Positions 35,953 to 45,284 of a stretch of DNA of 64,000 nucleotides are shown here, in pieces. The position numbers were made by a program, and so were the translations under genes. This stretch comes from Agaribacillus aureus (GTDB lineage Bacteria > Bacteroidota > Bacteroidia > Cytophagales > Cyclobacteriaceae): assembly GCA_030442055.1 (NCBI GenBank), contig JAUJEB010000010.1, positions 124,001-188,000 of the forward strand, written 5' to 3'. The notes below the pieces were generated by a model. It did not search any database and had not been told where the DNA came from. It saw only the letters and a list, made by a program, of their open reading frames with translations. Each line of letters starts with the position of its first letter. Within the stretch, counting starts at the first letter, position 1.

Positions 35953-37416
35953 ATGCTCGAAATTCAAAAGAGATCCTCCAACTTATTTCTGGCCTTGTTA
36001 AGCCTGCCAGCCACTGCCATGGGGTTTGCCTTATCCATTCAAATTTCTACGTTAAGCTGGATACTATCAACCAAGTATGGATTGGAAATTGAGGAGATAG
36101 GGCTGGTATGGGCAGCAGGTCCGATTGCCGGCATATTTGGTCAAATCATCATTGGCTTCATCAGCGACAACGTTTGGTTTTGGAATGGCAGAAGAAGGCC
36201 GTTTATCGTCATAGGGGGAACATTTGCAGCGTTAATGTTATTGGCACTACCGAGTATTGATATAATCAGCAGTGCCCTTGGCATGGATGGGGTTTTGGGT
36301 ATAGCGATTACTATTGCGCTGCTGCTTGACTTGTCAATTAATGTGAGCTTTAATCCTACCAGGTCCATCATTGCGGATGTCACCAGTAGTCATTATCGCA
36401 CCAGGGGATACACCTGGATGCAAACCATCTCGGGCACGTTTGGGGTGCTGGCATATGCCATAGGAGCCTTGCTTGGTAAATACTTTCTGATCTACCTTGG
36501 GGTAGGGTTGGTATTCAGTTTTTCAGTAATACCCTGTTTTTTTATAGAAGAACCGAGATGGTTGCAAACGCAGCAAGAAGAAACGGAAGGTAATAACAGA
36601 CCCCGGCAAATTTCAGGGAAAGAAGTTATGATAGTTTTACAGCCTTTGTGGGGTTTGTTGCTATTTGCCGCCTACAAAATACCCGTCCGGCTGTTGGGGG
36701 TAAATATTTCGGGCAGCTACTTTGAATTTTTGTGCCTGGCTCTGACAATCGCGATGTTAGTTTATGTGTATCTGAAAGGTAGCAGGAAAGAAGACAACCT
36801 GCGGGAATTTCAAAAAATTCTGATAGCCCATGCCTTTACCTGGTTGGGGGTGCAATCTATGTTTGTGTACATGTTTGCCTATATACAGGACCAGTTGCCC
36901 TCTATGGGGCACCGGGAAATTGGCTCGGTGATCGATATATCCTTTTTGTTGCTAAATCTGGTCGGAGCATTGCTTCCGGTAATCGCCCTTGAACCCCTGA
37001 CCCGCATCATCGGACGGGTAAGGACGCATATGGTAAGTATTGCCATCATGGCCCTAAGTTATGGTGGTATTGCCTTCATTGGAAAATCGCCGGTATTGTT
37101 ATACGTTTTTATGATACTGGCTGGTGTGGGATGGGGCGCGACAGTGAGTCTGCCGTTTGCAATCATGTCGGAAAGAATTGACAAATCCAGAATGGGGCTT
37201 TTTATGGGTATTTTTAATCTATCTGTTGTTTTGCCACAATTAGTCGCCAGTTTGCAGGTGGGAAATATTGTTCAGGACGCCACAGATAAAAGCATCATAT
37301 TTTTTATCTGTGCCATATCTCTGGGTATATCTGCTATTTTATGGATGTTTGTCCGGGAAAGTAGGCAACAGGCACCTGAAAAATCTTTAGTGGATGGATC
37401 GACGACAAGCCATTAA
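35953..37416 (+). CDS. MFS sugar permease (sucrose/maltose transporter-like)
   Basis: A 487-residue protein with 12 predicted membrane segments. The motif GFISDNVWFWNGRRRPFIVIGG after the second helix, and the opening SLPATAMGFALSIQISTLSWIL, resemble the SLC45/GPH-like MFS sugar transporters used for maltose or sucrose in Bacteroidota and Proteobacteria. It likely carries disaccharides or short oligosaccharides across the inner membrane to the cytoplasmic GH31 enzymes. It starts 60 bp after GH31-2 and is probably cotranscribed. Confidence 0.85.
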   Translation: MLEIQKRSSNLFLALLSLPATAMGFALSIQISTLSWILSTKYGLEIEEIGLVWAAGPIAGIFGQIIIGFISDNVWFWNGRRRPFIVIGGTFAALMLLALPSIDIISSALGMDGVLGIAITIALLLDLSINVSFNPTRSIIADVTSSHYRTRGYTWMQTISGTFGVLAYAIGALLGKYFLIYLGVGLVFSFSVIPCFFIEEPRWLQTQQEETEGNNRPRQISGKEVMIVLQPLWGLLLFAAYKIPVRLLGVNISGSYFEFLCLALTIAMLVYVYLKGSRKEDNLREFQKILIAHAFTWLGVQSMFVYMFAYIQDQLPSMGHREIGSVIDISFLLLNLVGALLPVIALEPLTRIIGRVRTHMVSIAIMALSYGGIAFIGKSPVLLYVFMILAGVGWGATVSLPFAIMSERIDKSRMGLFMGIFNLSVVLPQLVASLQVGNIVQDATDKSIIFFICAISLGISAILWMFVRESRQQAPEKSLVDGSTTSH

Positions 37417-37595
37417 AACGGGCAGCCGTCGATATTGGTAACCCCAAGACCTGAATTCATGCGAACAAAAAATTCCCGTCAATCGTTCGTTGTACCCGCT
37501 ATTCTTCCAATAACATATTTTCCAATAGCCAATCCCTTTACCGTTCCGTTTTCGTTGGCATCCCGGTAATTCCCATCCAGTGCATGCCTGGTGAA

Positions 37596-37979
37596 TCAGT
37601 AATCCCTGACAAATACTTCGTTAGAAACATTCATAGCGCTGAACCGGATATATAAGGAGCGGGGGCGACCTTTTGCGTTTGTTCCCTCGCATTGTTTTCC
37701 CGGAACAAGGTAGTAAATAAAAAACTTTTGATTTCTTTTATATAAATCCATTTCATCGGGTTTGCCCAGGATTTTACCAATTTCCTGTTGGCTGTAACCC
37801 ATGAGTTTGTTCTTGTTTTCCATAAATGAACCCTCCAGCCCTGTGCGAATTTGTTTGCAGGCATGCCGGTCGGACTTCCAGGACGCGGTGTCTAATCCTT
37901 CAATTGATTTGACTTCCTGACATTGGCTTAGCCACAGCGAGAAAAAAAATAAGGCGAAGCTTCGAAGATACAATTTCAT
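37596..37979 (-). CDS. Small lipoprotein of unknown function (SmpA/BamE-like fold possible)
   Basis: A 127-residue protein with a signal peptide and lipobox LSQC (Cys20). The middle part MGYSQQEIGKILGKPDEMDLY has the spacing typical of SmpA/OmlA (BamE) domains, where a helix is followed by the G-x-P turn, and YYLVPGKQCEG could be the following strand. The match is by pattern only. It stands alone between the MFS gene and a membrane-protein gene. Confidence 0.65.
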   Translation of the reverse strand: MKLYLRSFALFFFSLWLSQCQEVKSIEGLDTASWKSDRHACKQIRTGLEGSFMENKNKLMGYSQQEIGKILGKPDEMDLYKRNQKFFIYYLVPGKQCEGTNAKGRPRSLYIRFSAMNVSNEVFVRDY

Positions 37980-38124
37980 AAAACAAACATATAGCTTTTA
38001 TAATGCAGAAGTGATTCTTTCAAAAATACAGGATATTAATGAATCTAATCAGGCCAAAATAAGCAAAAACTTATCAATTTAGTATAACTTACAGCCCGAA
38101 ATAATCAAGCAATATTTTCTGGTC

Positions 38125-38583
38125 ATGATTTCAATTGTCAAAGCAGTCAGGGTTATCTCCTCCTTAGGATTTTTGGGCGTTTTATTATTTGTCTATGCGT
38201 ATTTACCCAACACGGTAAAACTCCCGCTTGATTACCTTGAAGCTACGGAAATAACCATGGAAAAAGGGAACCTGTTCTATACGGTAATTGGTGTATTTGC
38301 CCTGGTAAGCATGGTTTCTTTTTTTGCGACCCGGATGATCAATACGCTGCCCGCCAGGGAAATGAATTTCAAAAGAAATTTAAACAGTTGGTCTATTTCT
38401 TTTATGGCGATAATCAATATTTTTCTGATTTTTTCGCTGATCATTATTAGCATCATCAATGATTCCGAATCGACCGTTTCCAGCTACTATGCCTTATTGG
38501 CGTATATTGGCCCCATCCTGTTGGTGCTATGGTTGGTTTTACTCGTTTTTTTGATAACGCGCAGGGTAATCGTTAAAAACTGA
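38125..38583 (+). CDS. Uncharacterised four-helix membrane protein
   Basis: 152 residues with four hydrophobic segments (about 7-26, 50-68, 90-110, 122-146) and a basic C-terminus. No family motif recognised. It has an ATG start 145 bp after the divergent lipoprotein gene start and is followed by 246 bp of AT-rich DNA before parE. Confidence 0.65.
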   Translation: MISIVKAVRVISSLGFLGVLLFVYAYLPNTVKLPLDYLEATEITMEKGNLFYTVIGVFALVSMVSFFATRMINTLPAREMNFKRNLNSWSISFMAIINIFLIFSLIIISIINDSESTVSSYYALLAYIGPILLVLWLVLLVFLITRRVIVKN

Positions 38584-38829
38584 GGGTTGATTTCTGGCAG
38601 GATCAATTGGTTTTCTTCTTTAAATATTACTTTAATTATTATTTTATAAATAATTGATAATCAAATATTTATAAATATATAATTCGCATTTTAATTGAGA
38701 TTTTAATTCAGCTTAATATTCGCTGTTAGGGTTTTATTTTAGAAAAACCTTTGTATTTTTATTTTTGTGAAATATATCATTTCGATGGTAAATGAGTTAT
38801 TAATAACAAAGAAGGAGCAGTAAAGAATA

Positions 38830-40692
38830 ATGGCAAATCAAACAACTTACGAATATACCGAGGATAGTATCAGGTCGCTGGATTGGAAAGAACATATCAG
38901 GCTCAGGCCTGGAATGTACATTGGCAAGCTCGGCGATGGTTCTGCGCTGGATGATGGTATTTACGTTTTGGTCAAGGAGATTATTGATAACTGCATTGAC
39001 GAGCATGTCATGGGGCATGGCAAAACGATTGAAATAAAAATTGGCGATCACAAAGTAGAGATAAGAGATTACGGAAGAGGTATTCCGTTGGGTAAAGTGG
39101 TGGATTGCGTGTCAAAAATCAATACGGGAGGGAAGTACGATTCCAAAGCATTTCAAAAGTCGGTAGGTCTAAACGGGGTTGGAACCAAGGCGGTGAATGC
39201 ATTGTCCAACTATTTTAAAGTTCAGTCATATCGAAATGGTGAGAGTAAGCTGGCGGAATTTCAGCAGGGAGAGATCGTAAATGATGCAAAAATTGAAAAG
39301 ACCAGTGCGCGAAACGGCACGCTGATTGTTTTTAAGCCCGATGATTCTGTTTTTAAGAATTATCATTTTATTCCGGAATACCTGGAAGATCAAATCTGGA
39401 ACTACTGTTTTCTCAATGCGGGACTTACCATCAATTTTAATGGAACAAGATATCACTCTGAGCGTGGGTTGTATGATCTTTTGGATAGAAAGACCGACGA
39501 AGACAGCCTCCGTTACCCTCTCATACATTTGAAAGGCGAGGATATTGAATTTGCATTGACGCATTCCAACCAATATGGTGAGGAATATTATTCATTTGTA
39601 AATGGCCAGTTCACTACCCAGGGCGGTACGCATTTGGCAGCGTTCAGGGAAGCGGTGGTAAAGACATTGCGGGATTTTTATAAAAAAGAATTTGATGCCA
39701 CTGATATCAGGATGGGTATTGTCGGCGCCATAGCGGTACGAGTACAGGAGCCTGTTTTTGAGTCACAAACAAAAACGAAGCTTGGCTCGCAGAATGTAGC
39801 GCCCGACGGACCAACCATGCGTAGCTTTGTAAACGATTATGTGAAGAAGGTACTCGATAACTATCTCCACCAGCATCCTGATTCAGCAGATGCGCTGTTG
39901 AAGCGTATTTTACAATCTGAAAGGGAGCGAAAGGAAATTGCAGGTATAAAAAAGATTGCCAATGAACGGGCTAAGAAAGCCAATTTACACAACAAAAAAT
40001 TGAGAGATTGCCGGAAGCATTACAATGACAAGGCAGGAGACCTGAAAGACCAGACCATGATTTTTATCACCGAGGGTGACTCGGCAAGCGGATCTATTAC
40101 CAAATCGCGGAACGTGCAAACCCAGGCCGTATTTAGTTTGCGGGGAAAGCCGCTGAATTGTTATAAGTTGACAAAAAAGGTGGTCTATGAAAATGAAGAA
40201 TTTAATTTGCTGCAACATGCTTTGAATATTGAAAACGGCATGGATGGGCTCAGATACAGGAAAATCGTTATTGCCACCGATGCCGATGTAGACGGAATGC
40301 ACATCCGGTTGTTGTTGCTTACTTTTTTTCTGCAGTTTTTCCCTGACCTGGTAAAACAGGGTCATGTCTTCATTCTCGAAACACCGCTTTTCCGGGTAAG
40401 GAATAAGAAGGAAACTATTTACTGCTATAGTGAAGAAGAAAAAAAGGCCGCTACTGAAAAATTAGGTGGTAAGCCTGAAATTACTCGATTTAAGGGGCTG
40501 GGAGAAATTTCTCCGGATGAATTTGGCAAGTTTATCGGTGACGATATCCGCTTAGAACCAATTATCCTGAAAAAGGATACAAGCGTAAATCAGATTTTGC
40601 AGTTTTATATGGGTAAAAATACCCCCGACCGCCAATCTTTCATAATTGAAAATCTGAAAGTCGAAAAAGATCTGGTTGAAGAAACGCTTTGA
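38830..40692 (+). CDS. parE: DNA topoisomerase IV subunit B (ParE)
   Basis: A 620-residue type IIA topoisomerase ATPase subunit, cytoplasmic, working with ParC to decatenate chromosomes. GHKL ATPase motifs: [40 protein letters not shown] and [20 protein letters not shown] motifs: EGDSASGS near 415 and [14 protein letters not shown]. The length fits ParE, with no large insertion like those found in some GyrB proteins. A GAAGGAG ribosome-binding site lies at 38811-38817. parC is 1.1 kb downstream, separated by satD and a small membrane-protein gene. Confidence 0.93.
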   Translation: MANQTTYEYTEDSIRSLDWKEHIRLRPGMYIGKLGDGSALDDGIYVLVKEIIDNCIDEHVMGHGKTIEIKIGDHKVEIRDYGRGIPLGKVVDCVSKINTGGKYDSKAFQKSVGLNGVGTKAVNALSNYFKVQSYRNGESKLAEFQQGEIVNDAKIEKTSARNGTLIVFKPDDSVFKNYHFIPEYLEDQIWNYCFLNAGLTINFNGTRYHSERGLYDLLDRKTDEDSLRYPLIHLKGEDIEFALTHSNQYGEEYYSFVNGQFTTQGGTHLAAFREAVVKTLRDFYKKEFDATDIRMGIVGAIAVRVQEPVFESQTKTKLGSQNVAPDGPTMRSFVNDYVKKVLDNYLHQHPDSADALLKRILQSERERKEIAGIKKIANERAKKANLHNKKLRDCRKHYNDKAGDLKDQTMIFITEGDSASGSITKSRNVQTQAVFSLRGKPLNCYKLTKKVVYENEEFNLLQHALNIENGMDGLRYRKIVIATDADVDGMHIRLLLLTFFLQFFPDLVKQGHVFILETPLFRVRNKKETIYCYSEEEKKAATEKLGGKPEITRFKGLGEISPDEFGKFIGDDIRLEPIILKKDTSVNQILQFYMGKNTPDRQSFIIENLKVEKDLVEETL

Positions 40693-40720
40693 GTGTGGCC
40701 GATCCACTGACATTATTTTA

Positions 40721-40796
40721 TTGTAATAATTCTGCAAAAATGTATTTTTTGTAAAAATTTTGCAAAAACGTTTTTTTTGTGTAAACTTTGCAAAAA
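40721..40796. repeat. Three 28-bp-spaced direct repeats in the satD promoter
   Basis: GCAAAAA occurs at 40734, 40762 and 40790, exactly 28 bp apart, each preceded by TTGT, an A-rich stretch and TTCT, TTTT or CTTT. The middle copy is itself an imperfect palindrome, TTTTTGTAAAA and TTTTGCAAAAA around one base. The last copy ends 14 bp before the satD ATG, so a bound protein would block transcription or translation start. They look like operators. Confidence 0.6.
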
Positions 40797-40810
40797 TAAC
40801 AGAGGAAGTG

Positions 40811-41431
40811 ATGTATTACATATTGATGGCTGACATCATCAAAAGTTCAATTCGACAAGGCGATACCTTAATGGAGGATTTTAAAGCGCTAGTGGTCGAT
40901 ACCAATAAAGCCTATAAAAAACATATCCTTTCTCCTTTAACCATCACCCTGGGAGATGAGTTTCAGGGCGTAGCAAAAGGTGCCAGGGAGGCGATAGAAT
41001 TAATACTGGCGCTGGAAGAAAAGATCATAAAAAATCAATTGGACTTTAAGCTGCGATATGTGCTCAACTATGGCGAAATCGATACGCCCCTGAATAAAAA
41101 AAATGCCCACGAAATGCTGGGAAAGGGACTTACATCGGCCAGGAAGCAATTAAACGCCATGAAAAAAAGCAAGGAGCGATTTTGGGTTAACCTGAAAAAC
41201 AAGGAGCACAATAACCTGCTAAGCAAGGCACTTCTGATTTACCAGTCTTTTGTAGATGACTGGACTGCCAAGCAGCAAAAAATAGCCGCTGTGTTTTTAA
41301 CAGAATCAGATTATAAAACTGTGGCCAAAACGCTCGACAAAGATATTTCTTCAACCTGGCGAAGAGAGAAAAGTTTGAAAATAAAAGAATATTTTGCGCT
41401 TAAAGAATTAATATTGGATTTGATTAAGTGA
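40811..41431 (+). CDS. satD: SatD family protein
   Basis: 206 residues from ATG 40811 (MYYILMADIIKSS), preceded by GAGGAAGT at 40802-40809; a TTG start further upstream lies inside the repeats and is unlikely. The opening YYILMADIIKSS with LTITLGDEFQGVAKG and LRYVLNYGEIDTPLNKKNAHEMLGKGL is the SatD family signature (first noted beside a streptococcal signal-recognition-particle acid-tolerance operon; function unknown). The C-terminal AVFLTESDYKTVAKTL...STWRREKS looks like a helix-turn-helix, so it could bind the upstream repeats itself (inference). The next gene, 29 bp away, encodes a small membrane protein. Confidence 0.75.
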   Translation: MYYILMADIIKSSIRQGDTLMEDFKALVVDTNKAYKKHILSPLTITLGDEFQGVAKGAREAIELILALEEKIIKNQLDFKLRYVLNYGEIDTPLNKKNAHEMLGKGLTSARKQLNAMKKSKERFWVNLKNKEHNNLLSKALLIYQSFVDDWTAKQQKIAAVFLTESDYKTVAKTLDKDISSTWRREKSLKIKEYFALKELILDLIK

Positions 41432-41460
41432 GCTAATTCACGTAGGGAGCTGAGAATTTG

Positions 41461-41790
41461 ATGAAAGCATCTGTACTAACATTTATTATTATTTTTGTGG
41501 CCGGGGAGGTCATTGCCACCGCCATCTATTTTTTAGTGGGTGTCCTGGGAAAAGAAAAGGGTGCTAAACTATCTGGCCTGGGCATATTAAAAGGAGGCCT
41601 GGAACGTATTTTTTTATTTTTGTCCCTTACCAATGGATTCCCGCAGTCCTTAATTGTCTTTGGGACACTTAAGATTGCCACCAGATTTAAAAAAGAAAGC
41701 AAAATATCCAATGATTATTTTCTCATAGGAAACCTCATTTCTTTAATGCTTGGAATTTCCTATTATATGATTTGGAATAACTATAACTAA
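41461..41790 (+). CDS. Small membrane protein paired with satD
   Basis: 109 residues from ATG 41461 (MKASVLTFIIIFVAGEVIAT), with three hydrophobic stretches (about 3-27, 45-66 and 86-105) and a basic loop. A TTG three bases earlier is less likely. No family recognised. It lies 29 bp after satD and ends 17 bp before parC, so the three are likely cotranscribed. Confidence 0.65.
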   Translation: MKASVLTFIIIFVAGEVIATAIYFLVGVLGKEKGAKLSGLGILKGGLERIFLFLSLTNGFPQSLIVFGTLKIATRFKKESKISNDYFLIGNLISLMLGISYYMIWNNYN

Positions 41791-41807
41791 TAAGTAAGCT
41801 GTGTTAA

Positions 41808-44552
41808 ATGGAAGAAAATAGCGAAAATCGAGACCTGGATCCAACTGAAGACGAGGCTATCCACGATGTAGTCCCGGTATCGGGAATGTATGAAAATTGG
41901 TTTTTAGACTACGCTTCTTATGTCATTCTGGAACGTGCCGTCCCAGCAGTAGGAGATGGTTTTAAGCCCGTGCAGCGGAGAATTATGCATTCTTTAAAGG
42001 AAATGGACGACGGGCGTTTTAACAAAGTCGCCAATGTCATTGGCCATACGATGCAATATCACCCGCACGGGGATGCATCTATTGGCGATGCCATGGTTAA
42101 CATTGGACAAAAGGACCTGCTGATTGAGACCCAGGGCAACTGGGGAGATATCAGAACAGGCGATGGAGCCGCTGCTCCGAGATACATTGAAGCGCGATTA
42201 TCCAAATTTGCGCTCGATGTAGTCTATAACCCTCAAACCACAGAATGGCAATTATCGTACGATGGTCGCAAAAAGGAGCCGGTAACCCTGCCGGTAAAAT
42301 TTCCCTTATTGCTGGCGCAAGGTGTAGAAGGAATTGCAGTGGGACTTTCTACTAAAATATTGCCACATAATTTCTGTGAGCTTATCAAGGCCTCGATTGA
42401 TGTATTGAAAGGGAAAAAAACAAAAATTTATCCCGATTTCCCAACCGGTGGCACCGCTGACTTTTCAGAATACAACGAAGGGCTGCGAGGTGGAAAAGTA
42501 AAGGTAAGAGCCAAAATTGAAGCGATTGATAAAAAAACGCTGATCATCAAGGACATTCCTTTTGGTACTACAACCTCCAACCTGATCGAATCAATTATAA
42601 AAGCCAATGACAAAGGAAAGATCAAAATCAAACAGGTGGTTGATAACACGGCCAAAGATGTTGAGATACTGGTAAACCTTGCCGCAGGAGCATCTCCGGA
42701 TATCACTATTGACGCGCTTTATGCCTTCACCGATTGTGAGATTTCCATTTCACCCAATGCCTGCGTGATCATTGATGAAAAGCCTGTATTCCTCTCCGTT
42801 AATAAGATCCTTAAGTTTAACACAGACCAGACAGTCGACCTTCTGACCCGGGAGCTGGAAATCAAAAGGGGAGAGCTGATGGAGAAGATCCTATTCTCCT
42901 CTTTGGAAAAAATCTTTATTGAGAATAGGATTTACAGGGATATTGAGGAATGTGAAACCTGGGAAGATGTCTTGTCTACCATCGATAAAGGACTGGAGCC
43001 TTTTAAGCAACAGTTTTACCGTGAAATAACGCAGGAGGACATCATAAAGCTTACCGAGATCAAAATTAAGCGTATTTCGCGTTTTGATGCTTTTAAAGCG
43101 GATGAATTGATGAAGAAGCTGGAAGAGGACCTGAAGCAAACAGAACACCACCTTAGCCATATAACCGATTTTGCCATAAGCTACTACCAGGAGTTATTGG
43201 ATAAATATGGTAAAGGCCGGGAAAGAAAAACCGAGATTAAGTCATTTGACACCATTGCCGCTACCATTGTTGCCGCCAACAATCAAAAGCTTTATGTCAA
43301 CCGTAAGGATGGCTTCATAGGCTATGGCCTTAAAAAGGATGAATTTGTATCAGAATGTTCCGATATGGATGATATTATTGTCTTTAGAAGGGACGGCAAA
43401 GTCATGGTATCGAGAATTGCCGATAAAGTTTTTATGGGTAAGGACATCATGCATGTGGGTGTCTGGAAAAAAGGAGACGAGCGGATGGTCTACAATGCCA
43501 TATACCTCGATGGCGCGACCGGAAAATCCATGGTAAAAAGGTTTAATGTGCTGGCGGTTACCAGGGATAAAGAATATGATCTTACAAAAGGGGGCAAAGG
43601 ATCGAAGCTACTATATTTCACGGCTAACCCCAATGGCGAAGCGGAAGTGGTCACGGTTAAGCTGACTTCCGGCAGTAAGGCCAGAAAAAAGGTATTTGAC
43701 TTTGACTTTTCGTCGATAGAAATAAAAGGCAGGGGAGCCGGCGGTAATATTTTAACGAGATACCCGCTCCGACGCGTCGAGCTTAAAACGAGCGGTGTAT
43801 CGACATTGAGTGGGCTGGATATCTGGTACGACGACACGGTAGGCAGGCTGAACAGGGAAGAGCGGGGTAGCCACATAGGCAATTTCAATAGTGAGGACAA
43901 AATTCTGGTGATTTACAAAGACGGCCAGTACGAAATGACCAGCTACGAGTTAACGAATCGCTATGAACCGCAAAAAGTACAGCTGATTTATCGGTTTGAC
44001 CCGGAAAGTATTATCACGGCCATTCATGTTGATGGGGACAGTAAAAATTACTATATCAAAAGGTTCCAAGTTGAAACGACCACGGTCAATAAGAAATTCC
44101 TTTTTATTAATGAGTCAAAAGGATCAAAACTGGTAGCGGTAACGTTACATCCTGCCCCTCAGGCAATACTGGAGCTACAAAAAGGGAAAAGCAAGGAAAA
44201 ATTTGAAGAAACAGTGGGGTTGAATGAGCTGATAGATGTTAAGGGCTGGAAAGCAAGTGGCAATCGCCTTTCGCAATATACAGTTAAAAAGGTTAAATTA
44301 CTGGAACCCGAGATCGAAACAAACGCCGACGAGAGTGATGCTGCCGCAGCACAGGAATTGGAACAGAATCCGGGAGGACAACTCAATATAATACCCGAAG
44401 AAAACGTTGAAAATCCGGAAGCAGGGAATGAAGGCACTGTCAATAAGCCGGATTCAACAACAAAAGCTCCGGAAAAAGAGGAAAACGATCAAGGAAAGAA
44501 AAAAGATGATAATCAATATGGCGTAGGAGACACGATCGAACTGGATTTTTAA
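41808..44552 (+). CDS. parC: DNA topoisomerase IV subunit A (ParC)
   Basis: A 914-residue DNA breakage-reunion subunit. The quinolone-region equivalent is YHPHGDASIGDAMV (about 84-97) and the catalytic tyrosine is Tyr126 in AAAPRYIEARLS. The winged-helix and tower domains are followed by a coiled part (SRFDAFKADELMKKLEEDLKQ) and a C-terminal propeller-like region (RGAGGNILTRYPLRRV). The last ~75 residues are low-complexity and acidic (Glu/Asp/Asn/Lys rich, ending GVGDTIELDF), an extension not needed for catalysis. Works with ParE, whose gene is upstream beyond satD. Confidence 0.92.
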   Translation: MEENSENRDLDPTEDEAIHDVVPVSGMYENWFLDYASYVILERAVPAVGDGFKPVQRRIMHSLKEMDDGRFNKVANVIGHTMQYHPHGDASIGDAMVNIGQKDLLIETQGNWGDIRTGDGAAAPRYIEARLSKFALDVVYNPQTTEWQLSYDGRKKEPVTLPVKFPLLLAQGVEGIAVGLSTKILPHNFCELIKASIDVLKGKKTKIYPDFPTGGTADFSEYNEGLRGGKVKVRAKIEAIDKKTLIIKDIPFGTTTSNLIESIIKANDKGKIKIKQVVDNTAKDVEILVNLAAGASPDITIDALYAFTDCEISISPNACVIIDEKPVFLSVNKILKFNTDQTVDLLTRELEIKRGELMEKILFSSLEKIFIENRIYRDIEECETWEDVLSTIDKGLEPFKQQFYREITQEDIIKLTEIKIKRISRFDAFKADELMKKLEEDLKQTEHHLSHITDFAISYYQELLDKYGKGRERKTEIKSFDTIAATIVAANNQKLYVNRKDGFIGYGLKKDEFVSECSDMDDIIVFRRDGKVMVSRIADKVFMGKDIMHVGVWKKGDERMVYNAIYLDGATGKSMVKRFNVLAVTRDKEYDLTKGGKGSKLLYFTANPNGEAEVVTVKLTSGSKARKKVFDFDFSSIEIKGRGAGGNILTRYPLRRVELKTSGVSTLSGLDIWYDDTVGRLNREERGSHIGNFNSEDKILVIYKDGQYEMTSYELTNRYEPQKVQLIYRFDPESIITAIHVDGDSKNYYIKRFQVETTTVNKKFLFINESKGSKLVAVTLHPAPQAILELQKGKSKEKFEETVGLNELIDVKGWKASGNRLSQYTVKKVKLLEPEIETNADESDAAAAQELEQNPGGQLNIIPEENVENPEAGNEGTVNKPDSTTKAPEKEENDQGKKKDDNQYGVGDTIELDF

Positions 44553-44570
44553 AGCTTTACCAGATAAAAT

Positions 44571-45284
44571 ATGCGCGGGAAACTTCGGAAAAAACTGATC
44601 AACTGTTTTTCAGAATATATTACTGATCACAAAAAGACGTTGATTGAGCAGGTTCTAGATTTCCGCACCCGTCATATTACCATCGCGCTGGAAGATATCT
44701 ACCAACCACAGAATGCCAGCGCCGCCGTCAGGACCTGTGATTGTTTTGGAATTCAGGACCTGCATATCATAGAGAACAAGAATACGTATACGTTAAACCC
44801 CAAAGTCGTATCAGGCGCTTCCAAATGGGTAGATCTGATATATCATAGTGAAGAGGGGGATTATAACACCCTGAATTGTATTAATAGTCTTAAAGACAAT
44901 GGCTACAAGATTATAGGTACTTCTCCCAATAAGCTTGAAAAATCAATTCATGAAGTGGATATTCATCAGAAACTCGTATTATTGTTTGGAACTGAGCTTA
45001 CAGGGTTGAGTGACGAGGCTATAGGACACCTGGACGAATTAGTGCATATTCCCATGGTGGGCTTTACGGAAAGCTATAATTTGTCGGTAAGTGTCGCCAT
45101 CTGTTTAAGTATTTTGACGCAAAAACTTTACGCGTCAAATATAGACTGGGGGCTGGACAAGGCAGAAAAAGAGATCTTAAGGTTGGCATGGTATAAAAAA
45201 ATTGTACCCAGGCCTGAAATATTAGAAAAGGAGTTTTTAAAACAAATTGATCAATCTTTTGAAAAAGGTCATAAATCGCGGTAA
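44571..45284 (+). CDS. SpoU/TrmH family RNA 2'-O-ribose methyltransferase
   Basis: A 237-residue SPOUT methyltransferase using S-adenosylmethionine. All three SpoU motifs are visible: motif 1 NASAAVRTCDCFGI, motif 2 LVLLFGTELTGLSDEAI, motif 3 IPMVGFTESYNLSVSVAICL. The substrate is probably tRNA Gm18 (TrmH type), but rRNA 2'-O-methyltransferases share these motifs. It lies 18 bp after parC and its 3' end overlaps the next gene by 38 bp. Confidence 0.88.
   Translation: MRGKLRKKLINCFSEYITDHKKTLIEQVLDFRTRHITIALEDIYQPQNASAAVRTCDCFGIQDLHIIENKNTYTLNPKVVSGASKWVDLIYHSEEGDYNTLNCINSLKDNGYKIIGTSPNKLEKSIHEVDIHQKLVLLFGTELTGLSDEAIGHLDELVHIPMVGFTESYNLSVSVAICLSILTQKLYASNIDWGLDKAEKEILRLAWYKKIVPRPEILEKEFLKQIDQSFEKGHKSR

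Noticed and set aside
38760-38767. TATTTTTG box upstream of parE
   Set aside because: It matches the -7 consensus but no -33 element is at a proper distance, and the region is so AT-rich that chance matches are expected.
40760-40810. TTG start for satD
   Set aside because: It would place the start inside the 28-bp repeats; ATG 40811 has a GAGGAAGT site and begins at the family's conserved N-terminus.
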